Source: Tubiluchus corallicola (lineage: Eukaryota > Priapulida > Priapulimorpha > Priapulimorphida > Tubiluchidae). From it: a DNA stretch of 64,000 bases. The DNA is taken from positions 1 to 64,000 of the forward strand of contig JAQGDQ010000986.1 of NCBI GenBank assembly GCA_030141605.1, written 5' to 3'. Positions 24,981-37,043 of this stretch are shown piece after piece. Each line of letters starts with the position of its first letter. The stretch's first letter is position 1. The translations under genes and the position numbers were made by a program. Under the pieces are notes generated by a model. It had not been told where the DNA came from. It saw nothing but the letters and a program-made list of their open reading frames with translations, and did no database searches.

Positions 24981-27900
24981 TCATACTACATTTTCAGGAT
25001 TAGGAAAAAGAAGACCAGTTAAACCACCCCCTACCAAACTTATAGTCATCAGTATCATTGGTAAAAAACAGTTTTTGTCAATGAGATGTCCAAACGAAAT
25101 ATTTCCTAAGATTGCACCAGTGCGGCCGAATACCTGCGCAAGTCCAAATGCAGTTGCTTTAACAGGTGTGGGAAATATTTCCGAACCCAACACTTCTAAT
25201 GTATTCCATGACAAAACAGACATAGCAGCAAAAGCACAGGAAAGAATTAAATTTTGGAGAGAACTTGTCACAAACCAAATGAAAAATGTAATAATTGCAC
25301 ATGTTGTCATGGCAACACCCAACATCAGTCGTCTTTTTACCCTGTCCATAAGCAGAATAGACAATAAATTGCCAGGGATGTTTGCTAATGCAAGAAACAC
25401 TGTATTCAGATATACAGAACTGTTCGTAACAATTTCTGTGCAATTTTCGCTAGAGATTATCTTTGAGGTATGGTTTTTGAAAACTGCAGCACTGTTACAA
25501 ATGGTAGCATTTTTCCCTACATCTTCATCGTGTGCATAAAGTCTTTTAAATAATTCGGGAAACCACATCCACAAACCGTAGAAAGAAAATGCTAATGTAA
25601 AATTAACGGTGATCCACACAAAAGTGAATCGGCAGAGAGACGGATGAAAAAGCTCCTTTGCTTTAGGCGCACATGCGCAAATTATGGAATATTTACTTTT
25701 TAGCTCTCTTCTTGAACCCTTAGGATTAGGGCAGAAATCACTGCAGCACATCAACTCTATCTTGTCGAAATGAACGTAATTTTTGGTGTTTGCCTTTTTA
25801 TTGAAATTGTATATCTTTTCTAAAGTTTCCATGCACAGTTTATCCTTTCCTCTCTCGTGAAAATATTTCGGGCTTTCGGGCAAACACCAAACCGGCATAA
25901 CTGCCGTAAAAGCGGGAACTGTACACAGCAAAGTAAAAATTCTCCAACTGGTAAACGAAAAAACTGGACTGACAAAGTTCAACTGCTTTCGGGGAATCAC
26001 CGCCCAACCTACAACAGCAACTAGTATGTTTCCAATAACCCAGAAGGTAGCCAGATAGCTGAGCATCCGCCCTCTGGCTTTCTTTGGCTGAAATTCGGCA
26101 TAATAAGACCAGACTACTGGAAAATTGCCACCAACACCGAACCCGCTGAGCACACGTAGAATAAAAAATAGCCAGTAAGACTGAGCGAAACTTGACAGGG
26201 CACCAAACGTGCCATTGATGAATAAAGAGAGAATGAGCACTCTGCGACGTCCGGTCACATCCGCCAAGGTGGCCATTGGATAACCTCCTGCCATCATACC
26301 TGCGCAATCAAAACAAACATTTATCAGCCGAGAGGTATATATCGGTGTATAATAGATCAAATACGTTAATTATTGCCTTAGATCAACGGTGTAGCAACAA
26401 CTGTAGTGATACAACTGGTGTAGCAATAGAAATAACTTTATATTTGAAAAATAATGATGATGCCACAACATCCATTTACTTTATTTTTCATTTTAAAATG
26501 GCAACTCCAACAACAATAATACAATATATAACAAAACACAGTATAACATGATATGATATGATATAGCATGATACACACAGGATTTCATAATTATAGTAAT
26601 ATTTTAATAAAATGATTATGGTATGTGATCTACATAATAATAATATATAATAATGATAATAATAATAATAACAACAACAACAACAACAACAATAATAATA
26701 ATAATAATAATGCTGGATGCATTATTATAGGCATAGTCAGGAAACATTGGTAGTGCGACTATAATGCAACTAATGGTGCAGGTACTACGATGCAAAAAGG
26801 GAAGGTAAAAAAACAATGGAATGATAGGTGGAAGGCCCAAGAGATCGGAATTAGCAGGGTTAGGTTAGGGAAATGATGTTAATGAAAATGAATATGAGAT
26901 TGCTATTTAGAACTTTGCAAAAATATGTACACATTTATTTATATATGTTTACTGTGGGCCAGTCTGCTGTGCATTGGGAATGGTGCACTATTTACATGTA
27001 AGAAGGGATAGATGACTTGCCAACTTTAGAACACATTCTTTTTTCACTTCAGCGTAGTGCAATTAAGTCATTGTCTAGCCCTAGCACTCAAAGTCAGGCC
27101 TGGGCCACTTCTTTCTTTGATGACTACATGTGGATGGACCAGAACTCGGTTACCTCATTATCCAGGACATTCCAACATGAATTTCTGAATTGTTAGCGCT
27201 GCCTTAATTAGTTGCAACTTTCCCAGCAAACTAATTTGCTAGTCAGGCACAGTGTTCCTTAACTTTGATTAGGAAAAATTTTACCAGGATAATGCAAAGC
27301 CTAAGACCACGAATACATTTACCTTAGGTCTTAGGAAAAGAAAGGACAATTGTTATGTGTGAATTGACATTATCATTAAATAATATATAATTAATATTGT
27401 AGTTGTAAAACAGAACCAGTGTGCAGTTTTTGTCAAAAGCACTTGTTTACTTTATTATTCAAATAGCGTAAGAAAGTAATTATAATCCAAGCAGCACGAC
27501 AATATTGTACCAATGTTGTCACAATGTATTTGCAAATATGGATACCAGATGCAAATGTGGACTTGCTACAATAGCGTACCAATATTTTTTATCAATAAGT
27601 GAAAACCATGTGTTTCCAAAATTGGACGATAATACTGGTCCAATGTTGTACCAATGTTAAATAAAAAATATCCTATGCTGACCAAAAATGTGACAATATT
27701 TTCTAAACATATTTTTGTGAATATCCTGGACAAGATCGTGACCACATGGTGGCAATGTTGTGTGCCGCCTGAGAATTTAGTTACCAATGAAGGTGCTTGC
27801 ACCTAACCATCCTTTGTTAGCGGAAGTTAAGCCAAGTTCACATTCAGCTGCTGGAAGCATGAAAGACACGCAAAGTACCTAAAAATGTAAATCATATGAC

Positions 27901-28008
27901 TTTGTTATAATTAAAGCATGATAACGAGTTAACTGACTGCCAATACTTTCATAAAGCAAGTGCTGACATTCACACGCTTTATGGAGGCCACCTGCATTAT
28001 TGATTCTG

Positions 28009-28065
<57 letters not shown>

Positions 28066-28793
28066 CATATAAAGAATATACTGAACATACAGATTTTTTT
28101 AATTTTAACTCACAGTTACCTTAGTTACTACGTCCAGATATCATTCAGAAAAGTTTGCCTAGTCAAGTTAGCCTGCTAAAACCACTTTTGCAGTTAATCA
28201 TAAATTAATGGTTAATTTTTCAAGTTAATGGCAAATACTATAATGGTGAAAAAATTTCAAAATGGCAAGTTATTTACACATATACGTATCAGTTAGTTAT
28301 ACGTCACAAAAACTGTTTTAAAAACTTGTTATGCACAATTTGAGACCTCATGAGGCAAGACTCAGCAGAGTAAATCAAAAGAACTGATGCGTCTACTCTG
28401 CTTAGTTTTAGGTTCGATTATTACTAGTAACGATTTTCATTATTAAATAGACAGATACATGAGATTTTCTGTAGTGTTAGACAACTAAATTAATAAAGCA
28501 AGTTATTTTGTGGATAAATGAAGAAAATGATCTGCAATTAGTCTAAATTAGTATTTTTGAATTTTTTACTCTGATTTTACCTCAACAGCATCACAAACAT
28601 TTGACCAGCCGAGGCCTAATAACAACAGCCAATGGAATTTTCCTACTCCGACTAAGTCAAGGATTTCATCGTACGTTTTCTTGTGTTTTAACGTGACACT
28701 GCTCGTTTCATAAGTCTCGTATTCTGTATCCATATATCCTGCATCCTTACTGCCATATCCAGCAAGCGGTAATAGTTCTTCAGAAAGCACCAT
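24981..28793 (-). CDS. SVOP-like MFS transporter B (three coding exons)
   Basis: Exons on the minus strand: 28793-28581, 27878-27785 and 26299-24981. Phases 0 and 1 give 541 aa. Exons 1 (213 bp) and 2 (94 bp) have exactly the same lengths as in transporter A, so the pair arose by duplication after these introns existed. Visible motifs: YDEILDLVGVGKFHW, NVCDAVE, FMLPAAECELGLTSANKGWL, DVTGRRR (residues 116-122), PESPKYF and DRVKRRLM (the usual GRR of the second MFS motif is KRR here). Several NxT/S sites lie in the large non-cytoplasmic loop, as in the SV2 family. The N-terminus carries an acidic, tyrosine-rich segment absent from A. It is likely a vesicle membrane transporter of unknown substrate. 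Reading straight on at 26299 would add 21 codons of intron; the acceptor there restores the family sequence. Confidence 0.9.
26634..26712. repeat. (AAT)n/(AAC)n microsatellite
   Basis: Compound AAT and CAA triplet run in SVOP-B intron 2. Confidence 0.9.
27010..27197 (+). pseudogene. Coding-like relic, possibly a retrotransposon tail
   Basis: An open plus-strand frame of about 60 codons, antisense in SVOP-B intron 2, contains LPTLEHILF and ends at a stop. TLEHILF resembles the cysteine/histidine motif near the end of many LINE ORFs (TxEHxLxxC), but the expected cysteines are missing. It has no start of its own and is probably a fragment. Confidence 0.3.
28002..28066. repeat. (AT)n core with inverted-repeat flanks
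   Basis: GATTCTGT (28002-28009), an (AT)n run and ACAGAATC (28059-28066) form a perfect palindrome in SVOP-B intron 1. Confidence 0.85.
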
Positions 28794-30393
28794 TTAATTT
28801 TTTTAGTAGCCTCTATTTTTTCGCACCCAGTAACGATTTCCAATCTGTGTACTAAGCAGAACGAAAAGTAAATAACCAAGACGACAAGAAATTCGCAAAA
28901 ACCACGCAAAACTTTCAAACGGGTTTTGCTATTTCTCATTCGTGGTAGAGACTACTAGTCTTCATACAGAGAAATAATGTCTCTGCGTATGCAAAATACC
29001 GGGTGCCTAATCTATTCTATAATTTGTTTATCTAAGAACTAGATGAGCTCAAATAACTCATCGAGTCATCAGTTTCTGACAACCGCAGAAATGTGGGTAG
29101 TCGTAAACAATTGATACTTTCAAGGATTTGTCAAGAAACATCGTTGAACATGAACGTACTTTTAGGTCGTTATTTTGCGGTGCTTAGGAAGATTGTCAGG
29201 CTACTACTGATCATTTTCTACAGGTCGCCAGGTAACATGGCTACAATTAAAAAAAAATTGTTAGAAGTGGTGCTGATAAGACCGAGCTTATAATTGTAAT
29301 GTTACTGACAGCACCATAGTTTTGCAAGTAACCACTAAACCTGCTGCGTAGTTTGTAGATACCAACTAGCTACATCATGCAAGATTTTGTCTATTTTAAG
29401 CAAGACATAGAATTTTACTCATTTTTAGTATTTAGCAAAAAATGATATGATAAGGATGCACTTCTTAGGGCACATAAATCTTTGTAAGGCCAATCGTTGA
29501 CTAATGTTCCCCAGTATGGTACGTGTCCACATTAACCGCGTGACATCGTAGACAAAGATATTTTACACTTTGTCTTATTAGATGTAGCATGACTCATACA
29601 CCGATATACCAAAAGTTGTAAATTTAAAGTCATTAGAAGGAAGACGAAATGATCTGTGTATGTGTTATAAAATCACTCTCATAAAGATGTAGGTTTAAGT
29701 GTTGGAAAGTTTTTTATTAGAACGCAATCTGATTGTACGCTGAGTAACCTTTCGTTGAAACTTTCTGTATAAAGAACAGATAAAGAGCACTTTGGACATT
29801 TTTTTTAAACTGTATTATTCACATGTGGAATTCTTTTTCAAATCTGTGACTGGTTCTTTGCATATAGAGAGCCACAAATATTATAATGTAAAAGCTTGTG
29901 TCTAGTTGATCTTTATAATTTTCTGAAATATGAAGTGCACATGTGAGCATTGGTTTTTATAAAATATGTCCAATATAGTCCAGTATAGTCCACATAGTCC
30001 AATATATTTAGCATTGGTTTTTAGAAAATATGAAAAATCAACATTGGACCAAATTTTTGGGTCATTCTACTTTGACGTATTTTAACATAGTTTTAACACT
30101 GTCAACTTATGGACGGTTTTGGTTTGCAAGCACACATATAAGAAAAAAACATTACAAGAAAACAAATTACTGTGCCACCATGCTCATAGTTTAAGTCATT
30201 AAGTTTTATGAACTAAAATTTGAAATTTTACAATAATATAAGCATGCAACTGTATTTTTGAATAGTCTGAATCAAAATCAGACGTTGTATCAGAATTGAA
30301 ACTTTTTATTTTTAGTGTAATCAGCATCAGAATTGTCATTTATGTCCTTCCATCACTAGTTTTTCAGTTCTAAGTGTGCCTTTTTAATTTTAG
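28794..30393. promoter_or_regulatory. Head-to-head interval between SVOP-B and ABHD2
   Basis: About 1.6 kb separates the two start codons, which point away from each other. It must hold the SVOP-B 5' end and at least one ABHD2 non-coding exon or intron, because an acceptor (TTTTTAATTTTAG) ends at 30393. No TATA box or CpG-rich core stands out. The dispersed repeat at 30040-30160 is inside it. Confidence 0.4.
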
Positions 30394-30399
30394 GTGAAG

Positions 30400-33300
30400 A
30401 TGTCGGTTATTGCTTGCTTGGCTATCTTTGCATTCCTGTTGTATGTTATTAGTCGATTGCTCAGTCATCACCGTGTACCGGCGATTCCGTCCATGTTTCA
30501 TGGCGATTCAGAGTTTGTGAGGAAAACATTAGAACAATGTCCTATTTTATACAAAGTGTAAGTATTTTCTCTGTTATGATCAAGTAAGTTAATTTTGTTT
30601 AATGAGATCAACCATTTTTGTATGTTGTACATTTAATTCTGCCTTTGGGTATGTTTTCCATCATGTTTACCTGTTTCCATTGCAAATGTTCAGCAGGCCC
30701 GTTTTATACATTGCCAAATTTACAAGTGTGACGGGAACACAAAAGAATTTCCTTCATAGCATATGGTGTTCCCAGAAATCTTTATTTCTGTATATATAAA
30801 AAGTGAAAATAATAAATCTGACTGCTTTCACTGCTTACAAATGTATAAAGACCTAATTATTATAATTTAAGACAATAATTGTAAATATTACTCACATCGT
30901 GCGACTATAACAACTTAATACATCCTTGGAACGTCATACTGGTTTACAGCAAATCAGCTAGAGACGCTACAAATAATTACTTGAAAATTTATGTAAACAT
31001 TATTTAACGTTTGCTGAGGCTTCTCTAAGCGTGTTTAGTGAGGCTCAACCTAATTTACAACTTCACAGGTAAAATTACAGGTAAGTTCACACAGGTGCTG
31101 CCACCTACATGTTAAGGCCAGAAACTTACCTTAACAACAAGTGTAATTTAAAATTGAGACAAGAACAAGTTGACCTAGAAGACAAACACAGGAGAAATTT
31201 AAATTGTTTCAGAAGACAAATTTGCTTAGAACTGTTGCTATTAGTCTATACAGAATGGTGCAACTGCTTGAAAAGGAGTTACAGCAAGAATTTAGTTACT
31301 GATTTGCTTTAATTGTCATGGAAGGATATAATCTATTGTTTAACTTACAAGGTTAGCTGTTGCATGATGGGATGTAGATGCGTGGATTAAAGGAAAAACC
31401 AACGATAGACAGAGCTTTGCATAGCGATGCTTCTGCAGTTCACTTAGAAATTCCTTTATTCTAGCTGATTTGTGTGAAAACTCATCGGATCAATTTGCGA
31501 TAACTTTAATGTGCTTACATTGCTTTAAATCCGCGGGATTAAACCTCAGAATGCATAAGTATTCTGCAAGGCTTTGAACAAACAGAATGTGATAGGAGTA
31601 AAATAATTGGTATAGATGTTACGTTAGAGTTTGTTTATTATAATGGTTAAAGCTGCTTGCTGATTATTGTTGTTTATTGTGAGGTAACCACGATGGGCAT
31701 GGCAAACTATCAAGACTTTATTTAATAAACTAAACATTTATTAAATATCCAGCAATAGTCTAATCTTGCATCATCAAGCATTTAATCTTGAATTATTAAT
31801 TTAATAATTTAATCACCAATTTAATCAAAATGACTATTTAACACAGCTTTCCTTTACTACAGGCGGTGTACTTAGCCTATAGACTACAGTTTTAACTTGT
31901 TTAAATAATTATTCCGTTACTTTGTTGGCGTTAGCTAGCTGAGTTGGAGATTATAATATTAACGTCAGTGTTCTTCATTACATAGTGGGCTAAGTGATTT
32001 ATCAAAAAGCACAGATAGCATTAATAATCTCTCATTTAACATTTTAGATTGTTTGTAGTTGATAATAGTAACTGTAGCTGCAAAAGACGTATGCATCAGC
32101 AGCTGGCCGGGATAAGTGCCTATACTGCACGGTAACCAAATGACACCATTTTTTGTTCAAAATGAGCGCACCAAAGCTCGAAGTGATGACGAGTTTAAAT
32201 TTTTTAATCACAATTATCACGAGGCACTTATCACAATTTTTATTGCTGAAATTTTCTAACATTTTTCCCACACAATAATATGGGTTCCACTTCCCGAGAA
32301 ATCTGGCTTTTGCTTTAAAGGAAAACAGGATGGTTTTTCATATACTACCCCATTTTCAACTATGATACAAAGTATATATTTTAACACCAATAAAACTATA
32401 AAAGCATTTCTGATAATTAAATAATAGATTAATATCTTAATTAATGAGAGGTTACTCCAACTAGTGATAACATCACAAACTAACATAATTTTCAAAATCA
32501 AAAACATTTCACGAGCATGTTGCACGTGTTTGCAAAAAGCAAAAATTGAAGTATAGCTCTACTGTAAGATATTCAGTGTGTTGTAATAGAATTTCTGCAA
32601 GTTTTAAGATACAAATTCAGATTTCAAATTTTCCGCAGTACTCACGCCTAAGCTGTCGAACACGCGCAGTTTGTCACATACTAACACGTCTGGACTGAGA
32701 GGTACAGCACCTGTTTTTTTGTACATCACATTTCTGAAATGCAGGTGCTAGTGCCCGTGTAGCTGTCAAATGGCGAAATGCATGTAACAGTGAAAAAGTA
32801 GTGGCACGAACGCGAAATTGTGTTTGTGTGGTAGTAATTTTTTCACGTAAGTCATTTTTGAAAAAAATAGTTTGTTTTCTTTCAATGTTTTAAAGAGAAA
32901 ATCGTTTTGACCTAAAGATTAAAATTGGGTCCGGTTTTGCTTTAACATTCAGTTAAATACATATATGTGCAAATGTAAAATGCAATTATTAAATTACTGA
33001 ACAAACTTTTTACTGACAGTTGACTTACATCCGTGAATTGTTAATAAATTAATATTTTTTGTAGCTATGACCCTCCTTCCACATGGGGACGAAGTGGACA
33101 TTTACAGACTTTCGTATACAGTGTCCTCGGTCGTGTGAAGTCTCCGTTTCCCAGAGGGGAGCGGCGGAGTATACAAATGACAGATGGCGCCACTTTAACA
33201 TTTGATGTCTTTCCAGCCCTTGCGAAGCACAGATGTGAGGGTGGGTGTTTCGTATCTAAACTTTATTAATTTTGTTTCTCTATCATAACGTATGTATGAA

Positions 33301-36300
33301 TCATTGGTTTCATGCTAGTGGCGTAGCTAGAGTTTGTGTTGTCCTGGCGGCACCTGAGTTTCCGCCTCTTCTCCCCCCGTGAAATATACAAGTTAGGAAC
33401 TCAGTTTCAGAATTTAGATTACATCGTAAAGTTTGGAGGTGTGGCATTACTTCGTGATAAGCAGGGATGAGAATTTTCCGCGGATACGCGGAATTCCGAG
33501 TTTTTGGAATACCAGTAGTGCCATTTTTGTAAATCGCGTAAATTCGTTGAGAAAATTTTTACGGACCCAATACATTATTTCACAAACTGACCGCTAGTTG
33601 GCAGGCCGTCACTTTGTTTACATCACGTATATCAGTGTAACCACGTGTATATCTCTATGTATAAAAATATAGAATCAATTTGAGTCAATTACAGACAGTT
33701 TTTATATACTTTTGCATAGGAGCGGCCAGTACTTAGGTGTTTTTGAGACAATTAGGTATCATGTATCCTTGATAGTTGGGTATTTTAAATTATGCATGAA
33801 ACAAGGTAATTGACATTTTAAGTCCACCTAGAGGCTCTCTACGGTCACAAAAATGCAATTTGTTGCTGGCTCCAAGGGGGCTTGCCCCCTTGAATATTCT
33901 TGGGGGCTTTGCCCCTCAACCACATTGGGGGCCTAGGTGGCCCCAAAACCCCTGGCCTGTTTCAGAGTTTTTTTACATTTGTCATTCTCATCCCTGAATG
34001 TGGAGATAAATGGAAATATTATAAAGCAATTTCTTTATAAAGCAATAAATTCTCCCAGTTAAAGAAGTTAATGTGAGACAGCAGTTTGTAGTGAATAATA
34101 TAAATGTTTTGCACACCTTCAACTTCAATAGTTGCTTGCTTCAATGCCTTTTCTATAGCTGCATAAAATGACTCTTTATTCGAAACTCATAACAAAAGAT
34201 TGCTTTAGATACATTTCTATGTAGCCACATTGAAGGCATTTTGAACTCTTTTGTGTTTTCACAATTCAACGAAAGAAAAATCATTTGAAAATATTAATTT
34301 AATACAAACAATTGAGAAATATTAATATTATATAATACAGGCAATATAGATAACTAAAAGAAAGTGAAATTATTGCGAAATTCTTATTCAATAGAGACAA
34401 TATAAAAAGTGTAAAGAAAATTCATTTTGAAAATTATTATTTAATACAAACAATACAGAAAATTAACTAAAAATTTATTCAAGCTGGAGAGCAAAACGGT
34501 AACCATAGCAACTGAAGAAGCTGTAAACAAGCAGCAAACACGTCAGTTTTGTGCAAACTTCTAGCGACACAAGTTTCCTCGTTACATTCGGGTTATTTTC
34601 ATCAAGAGAATCTGAGAAAAGAAAGTGTAATTACTTATAAAGTTACAACTAAGAACTGTAAGAAGGTAGTAAAAATGTGTTTTTATTGCAAAATTTGAAG
34701 ATGAACTAAATACAGGACATTTGGGTGTCCCTGAAAGGTCAATAAGGGATAGGGAACAAAATTATCAAATATGGCTATATTTGCCTGGCATCCCTAATCA
34801 AAACCCCATTTTCTTTAAGAGACTATGTCCTGCACACTGGCTTTGTTCAAAATGAACTAGACCTATTTTGTCACACATCGTATATACTGCTGTATACAAT
34901 GTAGCAAAATTTTCGATTCTAGTTTCGAAATGTTGCACTTCCGATCTCATTTACATTTTACTAAATTTCTCGCAGGTGATTACACTGTGATATGTGTGCC
35001 AGGTCTTGGAAATTCCAGTGAGAGCATTTACATAAGAACGTTCGTCAATTTTATGCAGAACTCGGGGTATCGTGTGGCTGTTCTTAATCACTTAGGAGCC
35101 TTGAAGACGGAAAAAATAACTGCTCCGCGATTGTTCACTTACGGTAAGTCACCAAATGCTGTAACTGCTCCGCGATTGTTCACTTACGGTAAGTCACCAA
35201 ATGCTGTAAATTTATCCTTATTAACTATTGGAATTTGGCACGTGGGAAATTTTAATTCAAACTAAATCCTCACTATAATATAAGCTTTTACAACCTAAAA
35301 TCCTACTCTCATTATGAATATTCAATTTATTTTATTATAAACTCCGTAAAACTTGCTTCTTTTGATTTTTTATTGCTTCGTTGTTAGTGATAATAAATTT
35401 GAAGAACCTCCATTTTTCGGTGCTCGAGACAAATGCTGTAATGAGTACAGTCACGAGGTCACCGAATATCGGTTAACAAACATTGGTAAACAAAGACCCT
35501 TTCTGTACCTCGTACGTCATTCTCTCTCACTCGTACCAAAGACATGGCGATTTTTACAGCAACGTGTGCGTTTGAAATTTGCCAGAAAAAGGTAAGTTAT
35601 TTAATTTATAAGTCTCTTTGTTTAATAATACCTGTTAATTATTTGTATAATCATAATAATGTGTCAAAAAACTTCATGTTTGTTGGGTTATACAGGCCTT
35701 TAAGAGTTTGTAATGCAGTGTCTGATTAAATACTAAACTTCATGATTGCTTTCTTAAAAAGAACTTCTGACCACAGTTGTATCAGAGGCTTGTCAGTTCT
35801 AAGTGTTCTGGTAAAGCGAAACGTACTTACTGTATATAATGATTTTAAGAGTAAGGCTGTCGCACGGGTATTGTAAGATGAATTTACTGTGCTCCATTCT
35901 ATTCTTCATTGTAACTGCTTCATTTTGGAATTCTATAAATACAGGAGGTACAGAAGAGCTTCGCAAGATGATCCAGACCGTCATGGCCCTATTTCCGGGA
36001 ACCGTTCTCCTGGGTGTAGGATTCAGTATGGGTGCCAATATCCTCTGCAAGTACCTAGGAGAAAATGATAAACTTGCAAAAAGGTTTTTGTGTGCCATGT
36101 CCATATGCCAAGGATATGATGCTGTCAAGTATGTGTAACCATAGCAACAGTGTATTTGGTACTTACAATAGCTTCTAGTTTTAACGGAAAACAGGATGAT
36201 TTTTCATAGTACATCCCATTTTGAAATCCTTTAAAGGATGATTTTTCATAGTACATCCCATTTTGAAATCGGGTAAAAAGTATACATTTTAATGCCTATA

Positions 36301-37003
36301 ATTATGTCAAAGCATTTTCGATCATTGCATTATGGGTTAAAACTATAATTAATGGCTGGTGAGCCCAGCTAGTGACAACAGTACAGCTGACCATAATTTT
36401 CAACAGCACAAACATTCCACGAGTGTGTACACGTGTTTGCGAAAGCGAAAATTGAAGTATCGTGCTACTGTACAACTTTCAATGTGATTTACAAAAACCT
36501 GCAAATTTAAGTTTAAAATTCAAATTTCAAGTTTACCATGCTCACGCATTTGCTCTCGAAAGTGTGCACTACATCACAACTGAACAGAGAGGTACTTCGC
36601 CTGTTTTTGTGTAATGAATTTTCTGAGTTGTATGCACTAATGCCCGTCTAACTAGCGAATGTCAAAAGGCACGAGCAGCAAAGAACTAATCACGTGAACA
36701 TGAAGATTGTCTTGAGCTATAGTTTAAGATGTGGTGCTGGTTTCCTTTAATAACCATCATACAAGATTTCTGAATTCGTAAGCGTACCTTTTTTAAATGT
36801 TAACACGATGAATCAACTTAACATTTTGGCAGAAACCTTGCTCAAAATGTGAACATTTCTTTAGAAACCTTACTCAAAATGTGAACATTTCTTTACTAAT
36901 TAAATTCTATGATTTTTGCATATAGTTGGTTGTATATTTATGCATATATATATAAATATTATATTATATTATATTATATTATATATATTATATTATTATA
37001 TAT

Positions 37004-37043
<40 letters not shown>

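Noticed and set aside
35391-35591. Exon-like segment in ABHD2 intron 3 with an acceptor and an AAAAG|GTAAGT donor
   Set aside because: In the phase left by exon 3 it hits a stop codon, and exons 3 and 4 align to the family without a gap.
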